Assembly: GCA_030762935.1 (NCBI GenBank)
Contig: CM060883.1
Span: 51,544,001-51,608,000, forward strand
DNA: 64,000 nt
Direction of reading: 5' to 3'
Origin: Hymenopus coronatus
Taxonomy: Eukaryota; Arthropoda; Insecta; Mantodea; Hymenopodidae
Shown: piece after piece, positions 45,901-56,629 of the stretch
Position numbering within the stretch: position 1 is the first letter of the stretch
How the letters are laid out: each line of letters starts with the position of its first letter
Translations under genes and position numbers: made by a program
Notes under the pieces: generated by a model
The model's input: the letters and a program-made list of their open reading frames with translations, nothing else
Told to the model about the DNA's origin: nothing
The model's database searches: none

Positions 45901-46200
45901 CACAAGTGATGGGCATTGCTGTGGTGTATGGGTAAACAATGTGATAAAAACATGTACACCTTGCCAGAGTTCGAGGGGTGAGAGAAGAATAATTGTTTGA
46001 CCATTAAAAAATAATATATCATATTCTCCTTCAAGTAATACTACTCGAGTAGTCTGCAATTTTTTAATACCCTAGTGACCATTTTAATGCCAGTCTGGAG
46101 TACTAGATATTGTCATTGTGTCTGTTTCAGGTTGAGAATGCAATAATATGCATTAATAATTAAAAAAGTGAATAAGTAATATGTTTAAAAAATGTACAAA
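45901..46200. other. Unassigned stretch
   Basis: Possible further Gypsy decay; no RT motif seen. Confidence 0.3.
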
Positions 46201-47029
46201 GTAGATCTCACACCGGGAGTTTCTATCTGCCTTGTCATCATCCAGGCATACTGTACCACTGGCTATCTAACCTGGATCCTCCCCTTCCTAACCCATAGAT
46301 AAGATAAATCACCTGGCATGCCTTCCATGATGATGAAAACTTAGTGGCCTCTCTTGAGGCCTCACACTTAAAGAGCCCTTTGTGGCTCATAAACTGGGCT
46401 TCAATCAACTATGATGGTCCCAATAAATTAGACCACATCCCTGGTCCCAAAAAGAAGGAACTCATGATTTTATATATCTGTATGCGTGCGTGCATGGGTG
46501 GGTTTGTGTGTGAGAAGGGGATTTCTCACATTCACATAAAATGTGCTAAGAGGTTTCAAAATCCATCCCTTATTTCCTGATATGGGATTCTCAATAACCC
46601 CATTATGCATAAGTGTCTTCTCAGAGTGTTGTGCCCAGTAAAATAACCAACAACCACTCTGGGCCTGGTTCTAGTTAGATTCAAAAGAGTCTCACTTAGT
46701 TTGCCACCTGGCCCAGAAACAAAGTCATGTGCCTGTTTGGCAGTATTTTGATTTTTCCAAATCTTAAGAAGTAAGCTTGGTTGTCTCATCCTGAACCTTT
46801 TGTGAGACATGCTGAAAAAGCTCTTAGGTCCTACAAATTCAAGACCTGCTCCCTGCTTAATCAGTCTGTCTACCATCTCATTACTTCTGATGCCTGCATG
46901 GCCTGGAATCCAGACAAGGATAACCTGTCTGTGGGCACAAAGTCTATCCAACAGGCTATTCCTCTCTCCCACTTTGGCCCTCCCACACCAATCTGGACGC
47001 CTAAGTGATTTTTGGAGGGAATTCTCCAA
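46200..47029 (-). pseudogene. LINE RNase H domain and 3' end (R1/I/Jockey-like)
   Basis: The minus-strand frame 47029-46556 (157 codons, open) reads CAHRQVILVWIPGHAGIRSN and EMVDRLIKQGAGLEFVGPKS, the Trp-x-PGHxG-IxGNE..D xLAK motif of LINE-encoded RNase H, with the catalytic Asp in MVDRL. VVVGYFTGHNTLRRHLCIMG, the typical tail after the RNase H domain, follows. The Cys-His motif expected next is blurred (CECEK near 46525) and the 3' part decays to about 46200. It is 5'-truncated at 47029, where a hairpin-ended repeat begins. Confidence 0.8.
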
Positions 47030-47455
47030 ACAATAGCCTCTGAAGAGTTCTTCATTTTGGTTGCATAGCTGGTAAACTGTTAGGGATAGACAACTTACTA
47101 CTCAAAAAATGCAGATATTAAAACACACAATTTATGTCATATAAAATTTTTAGATATACCTTGTTATTGGTTTCATTTTCAGTTTTACAATACTTTTTGT
47201 CATACGGGAATTTATCAACTGCTGGCCATGTAAAGAAATGGATTTCTAACACATTGCAACCAGCCATTAAAAGATGTGACTATTGCTTCAGCATAGTGTA
47301 TCCACCTATTTCCCTTCTACTTATAAGGAAGTAATAAGACCATTTCTGCTAATGCTTATCTCTATTAGCATGAAGTAGAGAAAAGAATAAGCATTTTAAC
47401 AATAATTTGTCACAGAGATGAAGAGAAAGTCATGTGAATGGAACATACAATTTTT
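47028..47455 (+). repeat. Hairpin-ended repeat copy R9 (distal half)
   Basis: It starts at AATAGCCTCTGAAGAG and runs to GTCATGTGAATGGAACATAC and a T-run. It abuts the LINE fragment. Confidence 0.8.
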
Positions 47456-48240
47456 TTTTTTCCTAGTGTGTCCACTAGTGTTATTAGAATGTATATCTGA
47501 AGAGTGTCCTCTAAATATTGTCAGCATAAATCATCAACTTCAGGACTGGTGTATTGAGCAGTTCTATTAGGTCACTAATAATAATTAATTCTTGTTTATT
47601 GTTTGGATATTCATATCCTATCTAAGCAGCAACTTAGATGTTCCTAGGTCAATTAAATTAATGCATTTGAAAGGTAGTGTAGTAACAATATATTATATAC
47701 CACCAATTGACTCTCTCACAAAATTTCTTTTGATTCCCGTAGTTAGCAATGCCTTAGTACACAATCCACATAGTAGCAGTAACCATAACAATGTAAATAA
47801 AGAAGATCAAAAAGAAACTGAGCTGACGATGCAATAGACCATTTTATCGTGAAACTAGTCCTTGGGTTCCAAAAAATAAGTGGAGAATTGTTACAATTAT
47901 TAACTGTTATATTAATATGTTCAGGCTATAACTAAGAATGCTCCATAATTGTGAGGAGGAGTTTCTGCTTAAAATTAAGAAAAATGTACAAATATGTAAG
48001 TTTTATTGATGTTTTAGGAGTTCCACAATTGATTTGATGTTACCTGTGTTTGCATAGTTTTCCATACTTTGACTTCTAGGCTTTATTTAGCATTAAGAGC
48101 AAGTTTGTTTTTATGATGCTTTGCCTCTGTAACATATTACACAGGTCTTTAAATGCTGGGTGCTAAATGTGGTCTTGCAGTGTTTAAATATTAATTATAT
48201 TAAGACTTTATTTTAATCAATTTGTAAATAGTTGAAATAT
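47456..48240. other. Intron-like stretch
   Basis: Nothing recognised. Confidence 0.35.
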
Positions 48241-48247
48241 TGTGATT

Positions 48248-48281
<34 letters not shown>

Positions 48282-48780
48282 TAATATTTATTCACTTATA
48301 GACATCTTACAAATGGTGTATCAAGCTTTGTCAAGATCATTTTATATTGGTTAAATATTTACATTTTTACATATGTACAATAATTTTAAATACTACACAT
48401 TATAACACAAGTAATTTCAACAATACTGGTTAAACTTTTATAACTCATCTAATCTATACAGACATCTTTCAATTAAATATTTCTTTTATGCTGGTTTAAA
48501 GTTAATTATTTTTAACTGGTTTAATTGTGGAGGAAGTTTATTGTATTATATATATTGCAATTATAAAAGTATGAGTATTCTGTTCAAACTAGTGATACCA
48601 GCACTGCACCAAATTTCAATTCCATAATTAATGTAGCTGTATATCATCCCATAATAAGAGAGTTTTAGAATATCTGTTGGATAACTTCCTTATGACTGGC
48701 ATAAGTGAACTGATTTTTTTTTACATAGTTTATCTGTTATTTTTGCACACAATAAGTTGCAAATAAGATTTATATGTATT
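48241..48780. other. (AAT)n tract and AT-rich stretch, possible old LINE tail
   Basis: An (AAT)n microsatellite at about 48249-48280 is followed by about 500 bp that could be the 3' region of a LINE on the minus strand, judging only by the simple-repeat end. No protein motif. Confidence 0.2.
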
Positions 48781-48786
48781 CTTCAG

Positions 48787-48846
48787 AGTCAGAGTCTTTT
48801 AAGGCACTGGAAAGGCAAAGATGGGAAACAGTTTCGCAGTGCCCAG
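48787..48846 (+). CDS. Possible 60-nt exon of the host gene
   Basis: A good acceptor (TATGTATTCTTCAG) and the donor CCCAG|GTTGGT enclose 20 codons, phase 0 in and out: SQSLLRHWKGKDGKQFRSAQ. The phase fits exactly between the exons ending at 38807 and starting at 49223. Another frame is also open here (SESFKALERQRWETV), which weakens the call. Confidence 0.35.
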
Positions 48847-49222
48847 GTTGGTCACGTGTGTCTGCACTTTGTGATATATCTATTGATGCAGCCACATAAC
48901 ATATTTACCTCCCCCTTCCACTGCCTCTAAAGATTCTGACCAAGATATAGAAGGATTCTTAAATTAAACATAAAGGAGATTAGCAGTTGCAAAGTTATTA
49001 ACATATATTATGTTTTCTTTCCACCAATAACCACAAAGCAAATATTCAATCTAAGCAAAATAACATACAAAGGGAGCATTAAAGGGAGAACCAATAAAAT
49101 AGGGTGAAATGCTTTAACTCTGCGTGCTGCCAAATGCAATCTTATGTAAGGTGTTTGTACTAGTTCTACGATATCCACTATTAATTTTGATAGCATGTTA
49201 ATGCACACTTTCTTTGTATCAG

Positions 49223-49376
49223 ATGGAGAAATTTGGAATACCTCGTGTATGGAAGGCAGGAGAATACTTTGGTATAATTGTTGAAACTGATGTGGAACAC
49301 CTTACAACTCTAGGCAGTCATTTTATGACCGGCAAAATAACTATAGATGATGGAATGGAACTCATTCGCATTCAGT
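49223..49376 (+). CDS. Exon of the host gene
   Basis: The acceptor is TTTCTTTGTATCAG and the donor is CAGT|GTAAGT (perfect). The open frame, phase 0 in and phase 1 out, reads MEKFGIPRVWKAGEYFGIIV, ETDVEHLTTLGSHFMTGKIT and IDDGMELIRIQ. The leading ATG is probably internal. Hydrophobic and acidic positions alternate as in a globular domain, but I cannot name it. Confidence 0.72.
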
Positions 49377-49806
49377 GTAAGTATCTGTTTTTAAATGTAT
49401 ATAATATATTCAAGTAATAAAATATATCAGTAATTGAAAAAGTGCACCTTCATTATAACAAAGAAAAAAAAACTTTTAATCATGACTATCATTAGAGTCC
49501 TGCAACTTTTAGACTTAGAAATTTCATTAAGTGCTGATCTCAAAAATTTGTAAAACTCAGCTGGCTTTTGCATTAAAACCAAATTGATAAAATCTCTTTT
49601 TAAAATTAATAAATTTAAAAGTAATCATACTTTGGATGCTTAAATGTAGTTGCTGAAAAGGGTAAATAAATTATGAATTTTTTTTAATATAATTAATATT
49701 TAATTGAAAAATAGGTTTTTAAGTATATTTATGCATGATATTATCTATCTCACTAATTTAGTTATAGAATTGGAAACAACATTACAGTAAATTTCTCATT
49801 GTGTAG
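49377..49806. other. Intron
   Basis: A 430-bp AT-rich intron with no repeats recognised. Confidence 0.6.
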
Positions 49807-49890
49807 TGAAATTAAGCGTTTGTATCAAAGAATTTACTCTCCAAAAATTAATCTATCAGCTGGACACTGTTGAAGATGAAGCGCACGCAG
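49807..49890 (+). CDS. Exon of the host gene
   Basis: The acceptor is CATTGTGTAG and the donor is GCAG|GTAATA. With one base carried in it reads LKLSVCIKEFTLQKLIYQLD and then TVEDEAHA, phase 1 in and out. It follows the previous exon across a short clean intron. Confidence 0.66.
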
Positions 49891-50104
49891 GTAATATTAC
49901 CTTTTAGGATGCTCCAATGATACTATTATAACTTGTAATTTCTAAATGAAAATTATAAATTACTTACAGGACCCATAATATCTGAATTTCTGTGTGGCCC
50001 ATACATACTTAATAAATTGCATACTTTACATACCGGTAAAGAAATTGGCATGAGCAACCAGTATTACATTATCCTAGTATGATCCACATTTGTATAGCTA
50101 AGTA

Positions 50105-50257
50105 TTAATACTTTCCATGTAAAGTGTAGTTTGGTTAGATTTTCTTGAAAATCTTAGGGTCACATCCTGTGAAGATACTAAACTTAAATACCAAGTTTTT
50201 ATTTTGTGGCTATTTTTTGAGCTATGCAGCCTTCCATATTCATGCACATATACACTG

Positions 50258-50352
<95 letters not shown>

Positions 50353-50420
50353 TCTAAACAATGCTTTATTTAGATACAGAGGAACCTAAAATATTATTTC
50401 CAGTGGTCTAAAGTATCATA
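50105..50420 (-). repeat. Hairpin-ended repeat fragment R10 with (CT)n
   Basis: Reverse orientation. Body block AGATACTAAACTTAAATACC, then a (CT)n tract of about 95 bp (50258-50353) in place of the usual CA tract, then GGAACCTAAAATATTATTTC. The palindrome end is missing. Confidence 0.7.
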
Positions 50421-50855
50421 TTTTTGGGTTTTTTGATTGATTGATTGATTTTATCCAACTGAACAAGTTCATATTATGGGGCATGTCAGATATATACACA
50501 CAAATTTACAAAAGTAGAAAATAAGTAGAGGTTACAAGTAGTTATTAATACAATATTTACAATAATCTGGCATACAAGATGATTATGAGTGACTGTACAG
50601 TAGCTATTATATGGAAAAACTATTTTCTTGGCCATGCTTATTATTTTATGTAAAACCGACAGTGTGGAACAGTGGAGATTTTTCTACATTTTGAACTTCA
50701 GTCTGTGATTGTAAAAACATTCAGGCACTGAACTTCTCAATTGTGCCTTCCAATTGAAGAACTAAAAAAGTATCAGAACACTATTGTTGATTGAATGTGT
50801 CTCAGTATAATGAAACTGTAAGACTGAATGTATTCATTTTTAAAATTGTAATTAA
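50421..50855. other. Unassigned, begins with (GATT)n
   Basis: Four GATT units near 50436-50452 are followed by about 400 bp without motifs. An old LINE tail is possible. Confidence 0.25.
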
Positions 50856-50859
50856 TGTA

Positions 50860-51345
50860 CTCTGTATTTGGCTGGTCAAGACCTTGCTTTTTGTGGTAGT
50901 CTTCATCTAAAAGGGGAAATTTTAAAGAACTACTATTCATTAATTTTGATAAGTCCATTAGAAATTATGACTGTTTACAGTAAAATGAAAAGTATTTTCA
51001 CTGGGGATTCAAAAACAGTACAGGACAAGCTAATTGCATATTTTCGAGTATATAGATGATTATATCAAGCTGGAAATAGGCAACACAGAGCTTTTTTGTT
51101 CAAATTGATGATACTACAGATATCAATAAAAAATCTGTGTTCTAAAATTGTCAGACTCGTGGATAACAACAGTGACCTAGTCGAATGGTTTTTGGGTTTT
51201 TTTATGTCAGTTGTGATAGAAATCAAAAGCATTGTTTGCCATGATCGATTCTATTTGACTATCAGTCAAAACTTAAAGGACAATACCATAATGGTGTGAG
51301 TGTCATGTCTGGACATTTGTAACAAAGGCTAAAGAATTTTGCACC
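50860..51345 (+). pseudogene. hAT transposase, N-terminal part (DUF4371-like)
   Basis: AGQDLAFCGSLHLKGEIL recalls the xxLAFRGxxE motif that opens the DUF4371 region. KIVRLVDNNSDLVEWFLGFF matches RYVDxxxxxxERFLGF, and an upstream frame has IDDTTDINKK (family DETTDIS). LKGQYHNGVSVMSG matches the LxGQxYDGAxxMSG motif. Several frames are needed and stops are present. Confidence 0.68.
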
Positions 51346-51474
51346 TTTTTACTTTCTCTACATGTACCATGTACAGAATGTATAGAGAAGGTTTTTTATT
51401 GCACCCAAAAAAATTCTATACCAAGATTTCACCAAAATATATGTTTTGTGGTCCCCTAAGTCCAAAAAAACATT
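51346..51474 (+). repeat. Hairpin-ended repeat, palindrome-end fragment
   Basis: TTTTTACTTTCTCTACATGT, a degraded palindrome, then GATTTCACCAAAATATATG and GGTCCCCTAAGTCC. It is interrupted by the start of R11. Confidence 0.75.
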
Positions 51475-51616
51475 TTTACTTTCTCTATGCATACTATGTA
51501 CATAGTGTATAGAGAAGGTATTGCACCCCACCCAAAAATTCGATACTGAGATTTCACCGGAAATATATGTTTTAGGGTCCCCTTTATCTAAAAAAAGCAG
51601 TTTTGGAAAAAGGTCC

Positions 51617-51666
<50 letters not shown>

Positions 51667-52318
51667 ACACGATAACTCAAAAACGAAAAGTCAGTAAAAT
51701 ACCAAACTTTGTATTTAAGTTTAGTATCTTCCAGGGATGCGACATGAAAATTTTGAGAAAATCTACCCTTTACATGGAACTTTTTTCAAAAAAAAAATTA
51801 TTGATTAAAATTTGATTAAAATATTGTATATTAAAGCTATTTACTTCACAAATAAAATGCATATCTTGCATTTTCTGGGAATAGCCTCTGAAGAGTTGTT
51901 TCTTCTGGATGAATTTTATAGGGATAACTGATAAACCGTAAGAGATGGAAAAAAAATGATTATCTGAAAAATGTAGAGCACATTAAAACACAATTTATGT
52001 CATGTTCATTTTTTTCGAGGAGTTCGTCGTTTTTTAGACATTTCCCGTTTTTGGTTTTTGCTTTGAAAAATTTATACTTTTCTCATACAGGAAATTGTCA
52101 ACTGCTGTCCATACAAACAATGGAACTTCAGTAACATAGCAACTAGCTTTTGACTATCACTTTAACCTTATTTTGCTTGTACTTACAAGGAAGCAAGTAA
52201 TAAGACTATTTCTGCTAATTTTTTCTGATTAGCATGAAGTAAATAGAAGTATAAGCTTTTTAAGAATAATTTGTTGCAGAGATGTAGAGAAAGTCATATG
52301 AATGATACACATCAGATT
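51475..52318 (+). repeat. Hairpin-ended repeat copy R11 (full length)
   Basis: Palindrome at about 51480-51514, (GT)n then (GA)n at 51617-51658, family body, end GTCATATGAATGATACACAT. Confidence 0.88.
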
Positions 52319-53066
52319 TTTAGATGGTCCACGTATTCATGCATGTGTGTGTGGGTGTGTGTGTCCCAAAAATAAAAAGTTAAATACCAAACTTGGTATT
52401 TCAGTTGAGTATCTTCCAAGGATGTGGCATGAAGATAATCAAGAAAATCCCTCCACCCCCAACTACCTTTTGCATGGAACATTTTTCGAAAAGTATGATT
52501 TTCTCAACAATGGCTTTAATGATTTTGATTAAAATACCTTATTTTAAGACATTTTTATGATAAAATATATATCTTGAAATTTCTGGAAATAAACTCTGAA
52601 GACCTCTTCATTCTGGATGACTTTTGCATAACTGGCAAACCATAAGAGATATACAAAAACTTACTACACAAAAGTAGACCTTATTAAAAAACACAATTTA
52701 TGTCTTATACTTTTTTTTTTGAGTTACCTGTTTTTGAGATATTCCAGATTATTGGTTTCAATTTTAAGCCAGTTAAAATTTTCTCAAACAGGAAGATATT
52801 TTTCTTCTTATTTCTATTGTCCTGGCAAGCAAAAAGATTGCAATTTCAATTGTTAAACATAGTATCTGACTTAAGGGTTGAGATTATTGCTTTAGCCTGT
52901 GCATTTTCTTATTTCCCTTCTGCTTACAAGCAAGCTAGTAATAAGACTCATTCTGCTAATGTTTATCTTGATTAGCATGATGTAGATAAAAGAATAGTCT
53001 TTTGAATAAAAGGTTTGTTTGCTGAACAGCTAGAGGACATCATGTGAATGGAATACATTAGATTTT
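52319..53066 (+). repeat. Hairpin-ended repeat copy R12 (starts at the TG tract)
   Basis: It begins CAGATTTTTAGATGGTCCAC without palindrome or first block, just as R4 does, and ends CATCATGTGAATGGAATACA. Confidence 0.85.
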
Positions 53067-53160
53067 TTCCCCTTTACTTACAAGGAGCCAAGTAATAAGG
53101 GCAATTTCTGCTAATGTTTATCTCGATTATAATGAAGTAGATAGAAGAATTTAACAATAA
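53067..53160 (+). repeat. Hairpin-ended repeat, tail fragment
   Basis: CTTTACTTACAAGGAGCC to TAGAAGAATTTAACAATAA: distal blocks only, between R12 and R13. Confidence 0.7.
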
Positions 53161-54010
53161 TTTTTACTTTCTCTATATGCACTATGTACATAGTGTATAG
53201 AGAAGGTATTGCACTCCACCCAAAAATTCGATACCGAGATTTCACTAGAAATATATGTTTTAGGTTCCCAATATCCAAAAAAAGCATTTTCACAAAAAGG
53301 TCCGTGTGTGTGTGTCTGTGAATACAATAACTCAAAAACGAAAAATGGGTAAAAGACCAAACTTGGTATTTAAGTTTAGTAACTTCCAGGGATGCGACAC
53401 GAAGAGTTTGAGAAAAATCCCCCCACCCCAAACTACCCTTTACATGGAACTATTTTCGAAAACGTTGATTTTCTCAAAAATGGCTCTAACGATTTTGATT
53501 AAAATTTTGGATATTAAACATAGTTACCTGACAAATAAAATGTATATCTTGAATTTTCTGGGAATAGCCTCTGAAGAGTAGTTTATTCTGGATGAATTTT
53601 ACTAAATTTTGAATAACTGCTAAACCATAAGAGATGGACAAAAACTTACTACACAAAAAATGTAGAGCACATTAAAACACACAATTTATGTTATATACAT
53701 TTTTTTCGTGGAGTTCGTCGTTTTTGTGACATTCCTTATTTTTGGTTTCTGCTATGAAAAATGTTTCTCATAAAGGAACTCCTATCCATATAAACAAAGG
53801 AACTTCATTGACATAGCAACCAGCTTTTGACTATCACTTTAACCTATGGTAGTCCCTTATTTCGCTTCTACTTACAAGGAAGCAAGTAATAAGATTATTT
53901 CTGCTAATTTTTTCTGATTAGCCTAAATTAAATAGAAGTATAAGCTTTTTAAGAATAATTTGTTGCAGGGATATAGAGAAAGTCATGTGAATGGTACACT
54001 CAGATTTTTT
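53161..54010 (+). repeat. Hairpin-ended repeat copy R13 (full length, about 850 bp)
   Basis: T5 boundary, palindrome at 53171-53202, (GT)n at 53304-53318, body, end AAAGTCATGTGAATGGTACA and a T6 run. A good representative of the family. Confidence 0.9.
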
Positions 54011-54011
54011 A

Positions 54012-54056
54012 CAGAGATGTAGAGAAACTCATGTGAATGAAGCACATCAGATTTTT
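54012..54056 (+). repeat. Extra tail copy of the hairpin-ended repeat
   Basis: CAGAGATGTAGAGAAACTCA and GTGAATGAAGCACATCAG repeat the last 45 bp of the family directly after R13. Confidence 0.75.
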
Positions 54057-54480
54057 TAATTTTAGGCTGAATTAAATCAAACAAAGCACAATGAAACAAA
54101 TTTCTCAGTGCTGCATCTTTTTACTGATATTGTGGAATCCCCTCATTTCTTCATCTCTCTGCCAAGATATGTCATGCCTTAGACAGCATTAAAGGCAGCA
54201 TAAACCCAATGGGTTTCATACTCCAAATTGCTCAAAATAGTTGAAGAAAACTTGAATGATCTTACTAAGGTTTTTCAGGGAATAGCAGGTGATTTTGAGT
54301 CTGATCAGACCGCAGTTCAGTTTTCCAGTGGCTTCAGTGACATGGAGTGTCATAATTTAAATGAATTGAGTCATCCTTTTTACACTTTTTGCTCTTTTTT
54401 TGAAGAAATAGAGTTGATTAAATATGTAAAAAAACCTTAGGAACTGCAAATTTGGGAAAACATCTTTATCACCAAAGAAG
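54057..54480 (+). pseudogene. hAT transposase, middle part
   Basis: TQWVSYSKLLKIVEENLNDL and TKVFQGIAGDFESDQTAVQF correspond to the TRWxSxxxxVxxVxENxxxLxxxFxxI segment that follows the DUF4371 block. Stops and shifts are present. Confidence 0.6.
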
Positions 54481-54671
54481 AAGGTTCACTTATGAATTTT
54501 GAGGTCGCTGCCATGGATGATATCCAGTTGACAAGATTAGAGGGTAGCACAACACCAGGCTATCACACAACCACCTGTTGTATGTAGCATCAGTCAAACT
54601 TGGAACCGAAGATAGTTAAAATATGCTGAAACCGGTCTTCCCAAATGCAAGCAAAGTGGAGCAAAAAGAAA

Positions 54672-54793
54672 AAAATCTGATGTGAATCATTCACATGACT
54701 TTCTCCATATCCCTGCAACAAATAATTCTTAAAAAGCTTATACTTCTATTTAGTTTATGCTAATCAGAAAAAATTAGCAGAAATAGTCTAATT
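54672..54793 (-). repeat. Hairpin-ended repeat copy R14, distal piece
   Basis: ATCTGATGTGAATCATTCAC through TTAGCAGAAATAGTCTAATT. The copy continues at 55858 after the Penelope-like insertion. Confidence 0.88.
54779..54793 (+). repeat. Target-site duplication of the Penelope-like element (left)
   Basis: AGAAATAGTCTAATT, identical to 55858-55872. Confidence 0.9.
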
Positions 54794-54854
54794 CCAAATC
54801 TTCTCGGGCTTCTAGCCAGGTAAAAACTTGGCTTGACACCAACGTTTCGAAGAA

Positions 54855-55520
54855 GTGCATATTCTAAACACATTGGCACATAGAGCAGTTTCTGTATCAG
54901 ACCCAGATAATCTGCAAACGGAATTTCAACACCTAAAATTCACACTCCAACAAAATGGATATTCAGCCAAGGACATCACATCAGCGCTGAGAAGAGCCGG
55001 ACGAAAAAGAAACCCCAGCAAGAACACTCAACAAAAAGACAAGCCAGCCGCCATAGCCTATATACCGTTTACTGGCAATTTTTCGGGAAAGATTAGTAGA
55101 CTACTCTACAAATATAATGTCAAAACCATCCATAAGCCACCACCTAAAATCAAATATTTGGTCAGGCCAGTTAAAGATAATTTAGCTCTCAGAGTACCTG
55201 GTGTCTACCACATTCCTTGCGAATGCAGCGCAGCGTACATTGGCCAAACAGGACGCACTATTGCCACACGCGTTTCTGAACACCAAAGATCAATAAGGCT
55301 TATGCAACCCGAAAAATCTGGACTGGCTGAACACTGTATAGAACAGAGCCACAGAGCTAACTTTACTAACACCAAGATAGTGGCAAAGTGTTCGAACTAC
55401 TGGGAAAGGAGAGTAAAAGAAACTTTAGCCATCTCATCTGAAACAAATAATCTAAATCGCGATTCTGGCCTACAATTAAGTTCAGCATGGACACCAATGT
55501 TAAAGAGCCTTAACACCTGA
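54855..55520 (+). CDS. Penelope-like polyprotein C-terminus with GIY-YIG endonuclease
   Basis: 221 open codons with no disruption. The first 85 residues correspond to the end of the RT thumb/linker (FQHLKFTLQQNGYSAKDITS, basic RRAGRKRN). A GIY-YIG endonuclease follows: the linker IKYLVRPVKDNLALRVPGVY, then the signature GVYHIPCECSAAYIGQTGR with the two Cys that characterise Penelope-type GIY-YIG domains, the conserved Arg in TRVSEHQRSI, KSGLAEHCIEQSHRANF and the C-terminal ERRVKETLAISSETNNLNRD with its Glu. The RT proper is missing, so the insertion is 5'-truncated and cannot move by itself. The first Met may not be the original start. Confidence 0.88.
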   Translation: MHILNTLAHRAVSVSDPDNLQTEFQHLKFTLQQNGYSAKDITSALRRAGRKRNPSKNTQQKDKPAAIAYIPFTGNFSGKISRLLYKYNVKTIHKPPPKIKYLVRPVKDNLALRVPGVYHIPCECSAAYIGQTGRTIATRVSEHQRSIRLMQPEKSGLAEHCIEQSHRANFTNTKIVAKCSNYWERRVKETLAISSETNNLNRDSGLQLSSAWTPMLKSLNT

Positions 55521-55734
55521 TCCTGTACCTGCAGTCTTCCAAGACTTATTTTCTAGCAGGTGCGTGCTCAAACACAAAACATTAGCCGAATAACTGCTAT
55601 AAATAGTTTTCTACGCTGTCCGTGCCCATGTCTCAGTCATCTTAAATACCAGGCCATAATATCTTGCGAACCAATCAGATGTTAGCTTCATCCCAGCTCT
55701 TATAAATACCAGTCTCCGCAAGCTCAAACCATCA

Positions 55735-55815
55735 GTTCACCCTGAAGACGAGGAAGATGCACTTCTTCGAAACGTTGGTGTCAAGCCAAGTTTTTACCTG
55801 GCTAGAAGCCCGAGA
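55735..55815 (+). ncRNA. Hammerhead-ribozyme-like motif in the Penelope terminal repeat
   Basis: CTGAAGA, then CGAGGAAG and CTTCTTCG (able to pair over 8 bp around loop ATGCA), then a GAAAC-type strand and a GTGTC candidate cleavage site. It matches the CUGANGA...GAAAC core reported from Penelope-like elements. One core register is imperfect: the best stem uses the G of GAAAC. Helix I pairing was not found, so activity is doubtful. Confidence 0.4.
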
Positions 55816-55857
55816 AGATTTGGAATTAATCGCCAGGAAAGCTTCAGTTCTTATTTT

Positions 55858-55872
55858 AGAAATAGTCTAATT
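55858..55872 (+). repeat. Target-site duplication of the Penelope-like element (right)
   Basis: AGAAATAGTCTAATT, identical to 54779-54793. Confidence 0.9.
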
Positions 55873-56612
55873 ACTCGCTTCCTTGTAAGTAGAAGCGAAA
55901 TAAGGGACAACCGTAGATTAAAGAGATAGTCAAAAGCTAGTTGCTATGTCAATGAAGTTCCTTTGTTTATATGGATAGGAGTTGACAAGTTCCTGTATGA
56001 GAAAAGTATACGTTTTTCATAGCAGAAACCAAAAATAAGGAATGTCACAAAAACGACGAACTCCACGAAAAAAATGTATATAACATAAATTGTGTGTTTT
56101 AATGTGCTCTACATTTTTTGTGTAGTAAGTTTTTGTCCATCTCTTACAGTTTAGCAGTTATTCAAAATTTGGTAAAATTCATCCAGAATAAACTACTCTT
56201 CAGAGGCTATTCCCAGAAAATTCAAGATATACATTTTATTTGTCAGGTAACTATGTTTAGTATCCAAAATTTTAATCAAAATCGTTAGAGCCATTTTTGA
56301 GAAAATCAACATTTTCAAAAATAGTTCCATGTAAAGGGTAGTTTGGGGTGGGGGGGATTTTTCTCAAAATCTTTGTGTCACATCCCTGGAAGATACTAAA
56401 CTTAAATACCAAGTTTCATATTTTACCGACTTTTCGTTTTTGAGTTATCGTGTTCACAGACACACACACACAGACCTTTTTGTGAAAATGCTTTTTTTGG
56501 ATATTGGGGACCCTAAAACATATATTTCCGATAAAATCTCGGTATCGAATTTTTGGGTGGAGTGCAATACTTTCTCTATACACTATGTACATAGTGCGTA
56601 TGGAGAAAGTAA
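55858..56612 (-). repeat. Hairpin-ended repeat copy R14, main piece
   Basis: It resumes the family from ACTCGCTTCCTTGTAAG, through the body and a short (CA)n (56459-56473), to the palindrome at about 56574-56605 and GAAAGTAAAAA. Confidence 0.9.
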
Positions 56613-56629
56613 AAAGATGACCCAATTCA

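Larger units (their letters stand above)
54794..55857 (+). mobile_element. Penelope-like retroelement, 5'-truncated, with inverted terminal copies
   Basis: A 1064-bp insertion with a 15-bp target duplication. The left end (CCAAATCTTCTCGGGCTTCT ...) is the reverse complement of the right end (... AGAAGCCCGAGAAGATTTGG) over about 65 bp, the inverted pseudo-LTR arrangement seen in Penelope-like insertions. The 3' end reads AATTAATCGCCAGGAAAGC, a family-typical ending. It contains one open frame. Confidence 0.88.

Noticed and set aside
50145..50389. Ser/Leu repeat proteins from the (CT)n tract
   Set aside because: Translations of a microsatellite inside a repeat fragment.
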